Shown here one piece after another: positions 8,947 to 16,669 of a stretch of 64,000 bases of DNA; within the stretch, counting starts at the first letter, position 1, and every line of letters begins with the position of its first letter. The position numbers were made by a program, and so were the translations under genes. Below the pieces are notes generated by a model. That model saw only the letters and a list, made by a program, of their open reading frames with translations, had not been told where the DNA came from and did not search any database. The stretch comes from Methyloprofundus sedimenti (GTDB taxonomy: Bacteria; Pseudomonadota; Gammaproteobacteria; Methylococcales; Methylomonadaceae): NCBI RefSeq assembly GCF_002072955.1, contig NZ_LPUF01000004.1, forward strand, positions 62,001 to 126,000. The letters are read 5' to 3'.

Positions 8947-9214
8947 GTGGGATATGTAATAAACTGATAAATTACGGAAATGACTGTTAAATAATTACAG
9001 CAAGCAATTTACGAATATTATAGAATTAGTCTTCTAATTTTAAGTGCTCGCACAAAATTATTTTAATAAACAATATAAACAGATTTTTATATACGCGCAC
9101 AGAATATAGCTGCACAGAGGTTTTAAAAAAACTGTGTTCTCTGTGGTAAAAAATATGACATCTTTTTTGCTCACTTAACTTATCCTGAAAAAATTTTAAC
9201 TTTCATGCACACAA

Positions 9215-9688
9215 ATGCAAGCAACAGAACTCCCTTTACGTGATATCCATTTACCACCGGTGATAAGCTGGTGGCCGCCTGCTATAGGCTGGTGGATTTT
9301 AGCGGTACTAATCCCGCTTTGTATCTTCCTAAGCTATAAACTGTACAAACATATCACGCGTAAAACCGCTCTAAAATCAGCCAGGCAACACTTAAAAACA
9401 CTTAGACAAAACGAACAATTGACTAAGCAGGAAAAATTAGCGGCATTATCCAGTTTAATGCGCCGTACAGCTGTTAGCCTTTATCCACGCACAGATGTCG
9501 CTAGCCTGACCGGTGAAGACTGGCTAAATTTTCTGGATCAAAGCATTCCTAATCGTGGTTTTAATAGTGATACCGGTTGGTTACTCACCGATGCACTTTA
9601 TAGCCAAAACGCAGATACGCAATACCTTGCCCCGCTAATTAATCTATGCGAAACCTGGTTAAACGCCCAACAAGAACCTAAGATATGA
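9215..9688 (+). CDS. DUF4381 protein of the MoxR/Bat operon
   Basis: The 157-residue protein has one N-terminal membrane segment (WWPPAIGWWILAVLIPLCIFLSY) and a cytoplasmic helical domain ending in TQYLAPLINLCETWL, typical of DUF4381. Its stop overlaps the start of batA by 4 bp (ATGA), so translation is coupled. In related genomes it follows moxR and a DUF58 gene; here neither is present, and an IS630 element ends 254 bp upstream. Confidence 0.85.
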   Translation: MQATELPLRDIHLPPVISWWPPAIGWWILAVLIPLCIFLSYKLYKHITRKTALKSARQHLKTLRQNEQLTKQEKLAALSSLMRRTAVSLYPRTDVASLTGEDWLNFLDQSIPNRGFNSDTGWLLTDALYSQNADTQYLAPLINLCETWLNAQQEPKI

Positions 9689-10668
9689 TTCATTTTGCAT
9701 GGCCGTGGTTATGGCTAATTCTTCCTTTGCCCTGGCTAATCAGGCGTTTTTTTCCTGCCGCTAAAACCAGCGAACAAGCTGCGCTTAAAGTGCCTTTTCT
9801 GCAGGACTTTAATGTGGCTCAAAGCCAGCAAACAGCTCAGTCAGATAAACCCTGGGCGTTGTGGTTAGCTGTTGCAGCATGGTGCCTGCTGGTTTTAGCA
9901 AGTACGCGTCCGCAATGGTTAGGCGAACCAATAGAACAAGGTGTCAGCGGTCGAGATTTAATGCTGGCGGTAGATTTATCGGGCAGCATGAAAGAACAAG
10001 ATTTTATAGTTAATAATCAGGCGGTAGATCGTTTAACGGCTACCAAAACAGTGGCTAATGAATTTATTGAACGCCGTGTTGGTGATCGTTTAGGCTTGAT
10101 TTTATTTGGTACCAATGCTTATTTACAAACGCCACTCACCTTTGATAGAAAAACGGTACAAATTTTACTCAATGAATCCGCTATAGGTTTGGCTGGAGAA
10201 AGCACTGCAATTGGCGATGCCATCGGTCTGGCCGTCAAACGTTTGCAAGATCAGCAAACCGATAGCCGAGTATTAATTTTGCTCACCGATGGTGCTAATA
10301 CTGCTGGTGAGGTATCACCACTAAAAGCCGCTGAAATAGCCGCACAGCATCAATTAAAAATATACACCATCGGCATAGGTGCAGATGAAATGATTGTGCG
10401 CAGTTTTTTTGGTAGTCAAAGAGTTAATCCATCTCGCGATCTGGATGAAAAGACCTTAACAGCGATTGCCGAAAAAACCGGAGGACGATATTTTCGCGCC
10501 AGAAACACCGATGAACTTAAAGAAATCTACCAACTGCTGGATAAATTAGAGCCCATTGAAAAAGACAAACAGTTCTTTCGCCCGCGAAATGAATTATTTT
10601 TCTGGCCTTTGGGAGCTGCTTTAATATTAGCTGCACTGCTTAGTTTGATACGATTACGATGGACATGA
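9685..10668 (+). CDS. batA: VWA-domain membrane protein BatA
   Basis: The 327-residue protein has N-terminal membrane segments (about residues 5-20 and 58-74), a von Willebrand A domain with the metal-ion site DLSGS (residues 97-101), TALTDGANTA-like LLTDGANT near residue 205, and a C-terminal membrane helix. Bat proteins work with MoxR AAA+ ATPases and are tied to stress tolerance or to assembly of metalloenzymes; the exact role here is unknown. It overlaps DUF4381 by 4 bp and the next gene by 10 bp. Confidence 0.9.
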   Translation: MIHFAWPWLWLILPLPWLIRRFFPAAKTSEQAALKVPFLQDFNVAQSQQTAQSDKPWALWLAVAAWCLLVLASTRPQWLGEPIEQGVSGRDLMLAVDLSGSMKEQDFIVNNQAVDRLTATKTVANEFIERRVGDRLGLILFGTNAYLQTPLTFDRKTVQILLNESAIGLAGESTAIGDAIGLAVKRLQDQQTDSRVLILLTDGANTAGEVSPLKAAEIAAQHQLKIYTIGIGADEMIVRSFFGSQRVNPSRDLDEKTLTAIAEKTGGRYFRARNTDELKEIYQLLDKLEPIEKDKQFFRPRNELFFWPLGAALILAALLSLIRLRWT

Positions 10669-12530
10669 TGCTCAACGAATTTCACTTTATTAGACCTTAC
10701 TGGCTATTAGCCTTGTTGCCTTTACTGGTATTTATTTTTCTTAGCTTTAAAAATAAATTACAGCAGGGAAGCTGGCAAGCAGTCTGTGATACAGATTTAT
10801 TACCTTTTATTTTGCAAGAAAAACCAGCAAAGCAAAGTCGTATGCCTTTGTTTGCCAGTAGCTTAGCTGCTCTTCTGACTATTCTTGCTTTGGCAGGGCC
10901 GACCTGGGAACGTATTCCGACCCCGGTTTTTAGAAATGCAGCTGCACTGGTCATTGTTCTGGATTTATCGCGCTCTATGGAGGCCGGAGATATTAAACCT
11001 TCTCGCCTGGCGCGTGCGCGTTACAAGATTTCCGACCTGTTAAACAAACGTAAAGATGGACAAACAGCGCTGATAGTCTATGCTGCTTCCGCCTTTACTG
11101 TGACGCCATTAACCGACGATACCGAAACTATAAACAGCCAATTATCTGCGTTAACTGGCGATATCATGCCTGCCCAGGGCAGCAATAGCTTGGTAGCCCT
11201 GCAACTAGCAATACAACTCTTTAAAAATGCAGGTCTGCAAAAAGGACAGATTTTACTGATTACTGATGATGATAAAATTGAACAAGCTATTGACCAGGCT
11301 GAGTTACCGAGTGCATTTCAGCTTTCGATTCTGGGAGTAGGTACTCAGGGTGGTGCGCCTATAAAACTAGCACAAGGAGGCTTCTTAAAAGATGCGAGTG
11401 GCAATATCGTACTAGCTAAGCTAAACAGCCGCGCTTTACAAAAAGCTGCCCAGAACAGTGGCGGTATTTATCAGCAAATAACCGATACTGATGCCGATAT
11501 AGAACGATTGAGTCATTATTTTGACCAGACAGCAAAACACAGTGCAGCGCTGAATAATGATTTACTGCTGGAAAACTGGCTGGAAGCAGGTGTCTGGTTA
11601 ATGCTGCCGGTGTTACTTTTGTCTGCTTTGTCATTTAGGCGTGGCTTATTAACTCTGCTCTTTATCTTTTTACTGCCTTTACCTAAAAACAGTTACGCCT
11701 TTGAGTGGCAGGACTTATGGCAAACTAAACAACAGCAAGCACAACAAGAATATTTAAATGGCAACTACCAGCAAGCTGCAGAGCAGTTTACCGATCCAGC
11801 CTGGCAAGCAGCAGCGCGATATAAAGCCGATCAAAAACTATCTGAAGATGAGCAAATGCTACCTGCAACAACCGATACTGGATATTATAATCAGGGTAAT
11901 GTGTTAGCCAAATCAGGGCAACTGGAACAAGCCATTAGCGCATATGATGAGGCTTTAAAACTAAACCCAGATAATGAAGATGCTCGATACAATAAAGAAC
12001 TGGTCGAAAAGGCACTGGAGGAGGAACAACAAAAACAACAACAGCAAGATCAGGACAAGAATCAGCAACAACAGCAAGACCAAAAAGAACAGCAGGAAGA
12101 CCAGTCTGGCGATCAACAAGACCAACAAGAGCAGCAAAAAAACCAGTCTGGCGATCAGCAAGACCAACAAGATCAACAAGATGGACAATCAGAAGAACAA
12201 TCTGAGCAACAAAAACCTAAGAGCTCTGCAGATGCGGATGATAACAAGCCTCAAGATCCTGCTGCTGAAACTGAACAGGAGCAAAACAAGGAAAGTGAGC
12301 AACAACAAAATGCCGAGGCCCGTAAACAAGAAAATGCAGAACAAGAGCAAGAAAAAGAACCTGAAGCCACACAGGCCAGTGAAGAAAATGTTCAGGACAG
12401 CGAGCAACAGCAAGCTAGCGAACAATGGCTAAAGCGCATTCCGGATGATCCTTCAGGGCTATTAAAACGCAAATTCAAATATCAGTATGGCCAACAAAAA
12501 CAACAGCAAAATAGCGGGCAGCAGTGGTAA
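10659..12530 (+). CDS. batB: BatB-BatC fusion: VWA domain, TPR and Gln/Glu-rich tail
   Basis: The 623-residue protein joins what are often two genes. Residues 1-85 hold two membrane segments, about 95-290 a VWA domain with the metal site DLSRS (102-106), and 312-345 two more membrane helices. A TPR unit spans roughly 407-440 (YYNQGNVLAKSGQLEQAISAY). Residues about 455-590 are a low-complexity run of Gln, Glu, Asp and Lys. No batD follows; the next gene is unrelated. The repeat-rich DNA creates long open frames on the other strands that are not genes. Confidence 0.9.
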   Translation: MDMMLNEFHFIRPYWLLALLPLLVFIFLSFKNKLQQGSWQAVCDTDLLPFILQEKPAKQSRMPLFASSLAALLTILALAGPTWERIPTPVFRNAAALVIVLDLSRSMEAGDIKPSRLARARYKISDLLNKRKDGQTALIVYAASAFTVTPLTDDTETINSQLSALTGDIMPAQGSNSLVALQLAIQLFKNAGLQKGQILLITDDDKIEQAIDQAELPSAFQLSILGVGTQGGAPIKLAQGGFLKDASGNIVLAKLNSRALQKAAQNSGGIYQQITDTDADIERLSHYFDQTAKHSAALNNDLLLENWLEAGVWLMLPVLLLSALSFRRGLLTLLFIFLLPLPKNSYAFEWQDLWQTKQQQAQQEYLNGNYQQAAEQFTDPAWQAAARYKADQKLSEDEQMLPATTDTGYYNQGNVLAKSGQLEQAISAYDEALKLNPDNEDARYNKELVEKALEEEQQKQQQQDQDKNQQQQQDQKEQQEDQSGDQQDQQEQQKNQSGDQQDQQDQQDGQSEEQSEQQKPKSSADADDNKPQDPAAETEQEQNKESEQQQNAEARKQENAEQEQEKEPEATQASEENVQDSEQQQASEQWLKRIPDDPSGLLKRKFKYQYGQQKQQQNSGQQW

Positions 12531-12687
12531 AAATCACTTTTAATACTCATACTGGGCGCAGCCTGAGGCCATTTACTAGCGCAAGTTCGACAAATGGGGG
12601 TTAAAGCCGCGCCCTGCAGTTGTATTTGAATAAAGCCCCCCCTATAAAATAAAAAGGTAAATTCACACACCGGAGCAGGAAATAATA

Positions 12688-13542
12688 ATGCAAGCAGGAA
12701 TCATTGGCCTAGGCGCAATGGGCACAGGTATGGCACGCAATATGGCCCGAGCGGGTTATTTAACTCAACTATGGAACAGAACCCCTGAAAAGGCTGAAAA
12801 ACTGGCAGAAGAACTGGGTATAGCTGTATCGGCATCAATCCAGCAGCTTGCATCCAGTGTCGATATAATTATTATCTGTGTTTCTGCCGATAATGATTTA
12901 CTGGAAGTGACTCATGCAGTACTGCAAAGCATAAAACCTGGAAGTATCGTTATAGATACTTCTACCGTCAGCAGCCAAACAGCTCAAACTGTCGCCGAGT
13001 TATTAGCAGACAAACAGGCTCACTTTCTGGATGCTCCTGTGTCAGGTGGAGTAGAAGGTGCGAAAAATGGCACATTAGCAATGATGGTTGGCGGCAATGA
13101 AGCCGTGCTGGATAAAGTGAGAACAGTATTAAATACCTTGTGTACGCGTATTGTCTATATGGGTAAGACGGGGATGGGTCAGGGAACCAAAGCAGTCAAC
13201 CAGATTATGGCCGCAGGCATTAACCAGGCCGTTACAGAAGCTCTGGCGTTTGCAAAAGCAGAAGGACTGCCATTAGAAAAAGTGATTGACATAGTCTCAG
13301 GTGGCGCGGCGGGTAACTGGTTTTTAAACCACCGAGGACTGACTATGACGCAGCAACATTACCAGCCAGGTTTTAAACTTGCATTACATCATAAAGATCT
13401 AAAAATCTGTCAATCCATGGCGGAAAAAAACACCGCCGACCTGCCTTTAGTCAATCAGACTATTATCGATTATGAGCAACTCATAAATGCAGGTTTTGGC
13501 AATGAAGATATTTCCTCGTTATACCGTTTAAAACAAAAATAA
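12688..13542 (+). CDS. 3-hydroxyisobutyrate dehydrogenase-family oxidoreductase
   Basis: The 284-residue protein has an N-terminal Rossmann fold (GLGAMGTGMA, residues 7-16), the substrate-binding segment DAPVSGGVEGAKNGTL, and the catalytic Lys168 in GTKAVNQ. The family oxidises or reduces beta-hydroxyacids with NAD(P); likely substrates are tartronate semialdehyde, 3-hydroxyisobutyrate, or glyoxylate and succinic semialdehyde. An AGGA ribosome site precedes the ATG. It stands alone, so the substrate cannot be decided from context. Confidence 0.88.
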   Translation: MQAGIIGLGAMGTGMARNMARAGYLTQLWNRTPEKAEKLAEELGIAVSASIQQLASSVDIIIICVSADNDLLEVTHAVLQSIKPGSIVIDTSTVSSQTAQTVAELLADKQAHFLDAPVSGGVEGAKNGTLAMMVGGNEAVLDKVRTVLNTLCTRIVYMGKTGMGQGTKAVNQIMAAGINQAVTEALAFAKAEGLPLEKVIDIVSGGAAGNWFLNHRGLTMTQQHYQPGFKLALHHKDLKICQSMAEKNTADLPLVNQTIIDYEQLINAGFGNEDISSLYRLKQK

Positions 13543-13726
13543 AGGCTAACATCTTTGTGGTGAGAGCAAATAGTCTGACTGCACATCCTCCCTGCTACCA
13601 AAAAATAGCTTACTCTAATTATTTGATACACAGCACTAAGTAACTTTTTTGTTGTAGCAACTACAGACAAAAGGTAATAAACTTAAAATATAAAGTTGTA
13701 TTTTTACAACAAAAAATGCAACAATT

Positions 13727-13761
13727 CCCTAATGCTTTACACTATGCCTTAGGGTTTTTTT
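13727..13761 (+). terminator. Hairpin with T tract upstream of outer-membrane protein gene
   Basis: CCCTAA (from 13727) pairs with TTAGGG ending at 13754, with additional partial pairing inside, followed by seven Ts. It may end the dehydrogenase transcript about 185 bp after its stop. Confidence 0.55.
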
Positions 13762-13863
13762 GTTAGTTACTGAAATGCAAAGAATATTATTTTTAAAAAA
13801 ATTACTATTTTAAACTTGTAAGGATTAAAGTTTACTGCTATTATTTTCATCGTGTTACAAATG

Positions 13864-13891
13864 TTGTACAAAAGATACGAATTGTTGTAAT
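13864..13891 (+). promoter_or_regulatory. Predicted sigma-70 promoter of the outer-membrane protein gene
   Basis: TTGTAC (13864-13869) and TGTAAT (13886-13891) are separated by 16 bp and lie about 38 bp before the ATG. The palindromes around it suggest control at this site. Confidence 0.4.
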
Positions 13892-13928
13892 ATTTAAACA
13901 AACCTAATAACTACCCTTGGGGGGGACT

Positions 13929-14711
13929 ATGTTTAAAAATACTAAAATAGCTCTAGGTGCTGCAACAGCCCTTTTAGCATTAACCGGTTTAGCAGTAGCT
14001 CCAGCAGCTAGTGCTGATGATATTTCTGACTTGCAAGCAAGAATTGCCAATTTAGAAAAGCAAGAAGCAGAAAGAGAGTCTATGGGGGGCGGTAACATGA
14101 TCTTCTTCCGTGGTGGTTATGCAAGAAATAACGTTGATCGTAACGATGAAATTCTGCCTAGTGGGAATGCAGTTCTAGGTACTAATCCAGGTAAAGATGG
14201 CTGGTATGTTGGTGCTGGTTTAGATCTTAATGTAAGTGATGATATGTTCGGCCTGGATGATAATACTCAGTTACTTGGGGAAATCATGTTTGAGTACAAG
14301 AATTTTTCTTCATTTACTCCAAACGCTACTGGCCAAGCACTGGGTAATACGTTAAATGCTGTTGTTTCTACTAATCCTACATTATCAGGTGCAGGTGCAG
14401 GAACAAATGAAAAAAGCGTAACAGTATCTCAGTTTACATTAACTGCTTCGCCAAAAATTAAATTCATGAAGAACACTTGGTTCAACCCATGGATTATTCC
14501 TGTCGGTTTATCAATACATGTTATCAGCCCTCCATCTGATGGTGTGACAGTATTATTACCTGGTATGAACTTTGGTGCAGGTGCTGATTTTAAAGTCTGG
14601 GAAAACATATATGTGGGTATTGATGCGCGTTACAACCTGACGTTCCAAACTGTTGATGGCGTGGATATCAATGGTTTCACAACAGGTGCGTATGCAGGTT
14701 TTGGTTTCTAA
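13929..14711 (+). CDS. Outer-membrane beta-barrel protein
   Basis: The product (260 residues from ATG 13929) has a signal peptide ending near PAASA-DD, then a short coiled coil (ISDLQARIANLEKQEAE) like those that anchor porins to peptidoglycan, and a barrel of alternating strands that ends with a terminal Phe (GAYAGFGF), the usual sorting signal. A G-rich stretch (GGGGGGG) precedes the start by 3 bp. A strong promoter, operator-like palindromes and an efficient terminator suggest an abundant, regulated protein. The ligand or function is unknown. Confidence 0.85.
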   Translation: MFKNTKIALGAATALLALTGLAVAPAASADDISDLQARIANLEKQEAERESMGGGNMIFFRGGYARNNVDRNDEILPSGNAVLGTNPGKDGWYVGAGLDLNVSDDMFGLDDNTQLLGEIMFEYKNFSSFTPNATGQALGNTLNAVVSTNPTLSGAGAGTNEKSVTVSQFTLTASPKIKFMKNTWFNPWIIPVGLSIHVISPPSDGVTVLLPGMNFGAGADFKVWENIYVGIDARYNLTFQTVDGVDINGFTTGAYAGFGF

Positions 14712-14737
14712 ACAAAACTAAAATACTATCCTGATAA

Positions 14738-14772
14738 AAGGGGGAAGGCTTGATGGCCTTCCCCCTTTTTTT
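14738..14772 (+). terminator. Strong rho-independent terminator of the outer-membrane protein gene
   Basis: AAGGGGGAAGGC pairs perfectly with GCCTTCCCCCTT around a 6-base loop (TTGATG), followed by a run of Ts. Confidence 0.95.
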
Positions 14773-14878
14773 ATGCCTAGCTTTTTATGCCTAACACAAT
14801 ACATAGTTGACGCTTATGGTAATATAACCGATCGATAATCAACGCTATAGATTTTACTTATCATCCTAAATCTACGCT

Positions 14879-14935
14879 AGGTCGTGGATTTAGCCCGCCT
14901 TTTCAACACATAAAAGCGAGCTAAAACCACGACCT
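14879..14935. repeat. Long inverted repeat upstream of cobM
   Basis: AGGTCGTGGATTTAGC (14879-14894) and GCTAAAACCACGACCT (14920-14935) are complementary at 15 of 16 positions, around a 25-base loop. It lies 30 bp before cobM and lacks a T tract. It could be a dispersed palindromic element or a leader structure. I find no cobalamin-riboswitch core here. Confidence 0.6.
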
Positions 14936-14964
14936 GCTGTTAAATAAATTAATACATTATAAAT

Positions 14965-15750
14965 ATGGCCAAAGTATGGTTTGTTGGTGCAGGGCCTGGT
15001 GACCCTGAACTGATCACACTCAAAGCACAAAAACTGATTGCACAAGCTGATGCAATTTTATATGCAGGCTCCCTAGTCTCAGTAGCGGCAACACAATGGG
15101 CCAAACCTGGCTGCGCAATAGCAGACTCTAAAGGCATGACTTTGGAGGATATAACGGATTGGCTAATCCGTCAGGCAATAAATGATGCCACTGTCATTCG
15201 CCTGCAAACGGGTGACCCTGGATTATATGGCGCATTAATTGAAATGATACAGCCTTTAGATAAAGCAGGTATTGATATTGGTGTGGTACCCGGAGTGACC
15301 TCAGCAATGGCATCTGCTGCCGCAGCCGTAGAAACTCTCACTTTACCCGAAGTTACTCAAACCGTTATTTTCAGCCGGGTCGAAGGCAGAACGCCTATGC
15401 CTGAAGGTGAGTCTTTAACTGAATTGGGGGAGCATCATTGCACCCTATGCTTATATCTGTCGATTACCTTACTTAAAAAAATCCGCGAAGATTTGTTGGC
15501 GGCAGGCTGGCAGGATGCGTCACCGATAGTGGTAGTGCATAAAGCCAGCTGGCCAGATGAACAACAAATTATTCACGGCACACTGGCGAACATAAAAGAC
15601 CTATGCAAACAAGCGGGCGTTAATTCACAAGCAATGATCATTGCAAGCCCTGCTTTAGGGGCAAGACAATGGGACGAGATAAAAAAATCCAAATTATATG
15701 ACGCAAAGTTTAGTCATCGTTTTCGAAAAGCAACCAAGACACAGGAATAA
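14965..15750 (+). CDS. cobM: Precorrin-4/cobalt-precorrin-4 C11-methyltransferase
   Basis: The 261-residue protein is a tetrapyrrole SAM methylase: FVGAGPGDPELITLKA at the start, the YAGSLVS segment and RLQTGDPGLYGA are diagnostic of CobM/CbiF. It methylates C11 of the corrin ring. cbiX follows after 2 bp, so the pair is an operon set apart from the main corrin cluster at 36-44 kb on the other strand. The presence of cbiX, cbiD and cbiG points to the early-cobalt route, for which the name cbiF also fits. Confidence 0.95.
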   Translation: MAKVWFVGAGPGDPELITLKAQKLIAQADAILYAGSLVSVAATQWAKPGCAIADSKGMTLEDITDWLIRQAINDATVIRLQTGDPGLYGALIEMIQPLDKAGIDIGVVPGVTSAMASAAAAVETLTLPEVTQTVIFSRVEGRTPMPEGESLTELGEHHCTLCLYLSITLLKKIREDLLAAGWQDASPIVVVHKASWPDEQQIIHGTLANIKDLCKQAGVNSQAMIIASPALGARQWDEIKKSKLYDAKFSHRFRKATKTQE

Positions 15751-15752
15751 GC

Positions 15753-16583
15753 ATGGAGTTCAGTATTTTATTAATCGGGCATGGCTCAAGAGCAGAGCAA
15801 GGAAATATCGAAATTGAAACCTTTGCTAAACAGTGGCGAGCGCAGCACCCTGACTGGCATATAGACGTATGTTTTATTGAATTTGCCGATGTATTGCTTG
15901 ATGCGGGATTTGATCTGGCCGCTAAAAAGTCAAAAAAAGTAATCGTTGTGCCATTAATTTTAAATGCAGCGGGACACGTCAAAATGGAAATTCCCGAGCA
16001 TTTAGCGCAGGCAAGAAAACGCCATCCTGATATCGAATTTAAATACGCCACACACCTTGGTGCAAGCGAAGGTATCTTGAGTATTATAAAACGTAACTTA
16101 CACAAAACCATGGCAGCAATAGATATGCCTGACCCAAAAACAACTGGCGTGATTGTTCTGGGTCGAGGCTCCTCGGATAAAATTGCCAATGGTGAAGTTG
16201 CTAAAATGGCACGCTGGCTCTGGGAAGAAACCCAGCATGAGTTAATCGATATTGCCTTTACTGGCATTACCTTTCCACGCCTGGAGTCGGCCGTACAAAG
16301 ACAAATTAAGCTAGGCATGACGCAAATCTGTATTTTGCCTTACTATTTGTTCACCGGCACATTAATTGAGCGTATTGCCAGACAATTTGAAAATCTGCAA
16401 AGACAATACCCTCAAGTTAACTTTTCTCTAGGCAATTACTTTGGTTTTGAGGCTGAAATCTATACTGCACTTGATGAACGCGTTTTGTCGCTAGTGGGTG
16501 ATAAGCAGCAACATATGATGGAATGTGACGGCTGCCATTATAGGCAAATTGCCCAAGAACATGGACATGGTCATCAGCACTAA
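15753..16583 (+). CDS. cbiX: Sirohydrochlorin cobaltochelatase, long form
   Basis: The 276-residue protein contains two CbiX-type halves. The N-terminal half has the metal-binding and catalytic histidines His10 (LLIGHGSR) and His75 (NAAGHVKME). The C-terminal half lacks the His of the first motif (VLGRGSS in place of GHGS). It ends in a His-rich tail (HGHGHQH), a common cobalt-handling feature of long CbiX proteins, with a preceding CDGCHY motif. It inserts Co2+ into sirohydrochlorin at the start of the early-cobalt pathway. It lies 2 bp after cobM. Confidence 0.94.
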   Translation: MEFSILLIGHGSRAEQGNIEIETFAKQWRAQHPDWHIDVCFIEFADVLLDAGFDLAAKKSKKVIVVPLILNAAGHVKMEIPEHLAQARKRHPDIEFKYATHLGASEGILSIIKRNLHKTMAAIDMPDPKTTGVIVLGRGSSDKIANGEVAKMARWLWEETQHELIDIAFTGITFPRLESAVQRQIKLGMTQICILPYYLFTGTLIERIARQFENLQRQYPQVNFSLGNYFGFEAEIYTALDERVLSLVGDKQQHMMECDGCHYRQIAQEHGHGHQH

Positions 16584-16669
16584 ATAAAAACAGTTAAGTA
16601 TTTGCCATGAATAAAATACTATTTCTTATTGAATTAAGAGTAGAGATAACCTGCACGATGAAATAATTT

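Larger units (their letters stand above)
7917..8961 (+). mobile_element. IS630-family insertion sequence
   Basis: The element is about 1.05 kb. Its ends are inverted repeats: TATTACATTTCCC at the left and TATTACATATCCC (reverse complement) at the right, each bounded by TA as expected for this TA-targeting family. It encodes a two-frame DDE transposase, and the right end lies 15 bp past the transposase stop. It sits 254 bp before the DUF4381-bat operon. Confidence 0.88.
13651..13895. promoter_or_regulatory. Cluster of GTTGTA/TACAAC palindromes (candidate operators)
   Basis: GTTGTAGCAACTAC lies at 13651, GTTGTA-TTTT-TACAAC at 13695-13710 (a perfect inverted repeat), TGTTACAAATGTTGTACA at 13853-13870, and TTGTTGTAAT near 13883. 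The last two overlap the predicted promoter of the outer-membrane protein gene. They look like binding sites for a dimeric regulator, but I cannot name it. Confidence 0.4.
13543..13928. other. Long upstream region of the outer-membrane protein gene
   Basis: These 386 bp hold a terminator-like hairpin (13727-13761), a predicted promoter (13864-13891) and several TACAAC/GTTGTA palindromes described separately. No gene is seen. Confidence 0.5.

Noticed and set aside
11961-12432. Long open frames on both strands over the batB tail
   Set aside because: They arise from the low-complexity Gln/Glu/Lys codons of the real gene; their products are Leu-only or Lys/Asn-only runs.
14773-14964. Cobalamin riboswitch before cobM
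   Set aside because: No B12-box core or the expected long fold was found; only a simple inverted repeat is present. The upstream regions of cbiC and cbiD were also checked by eye without success.
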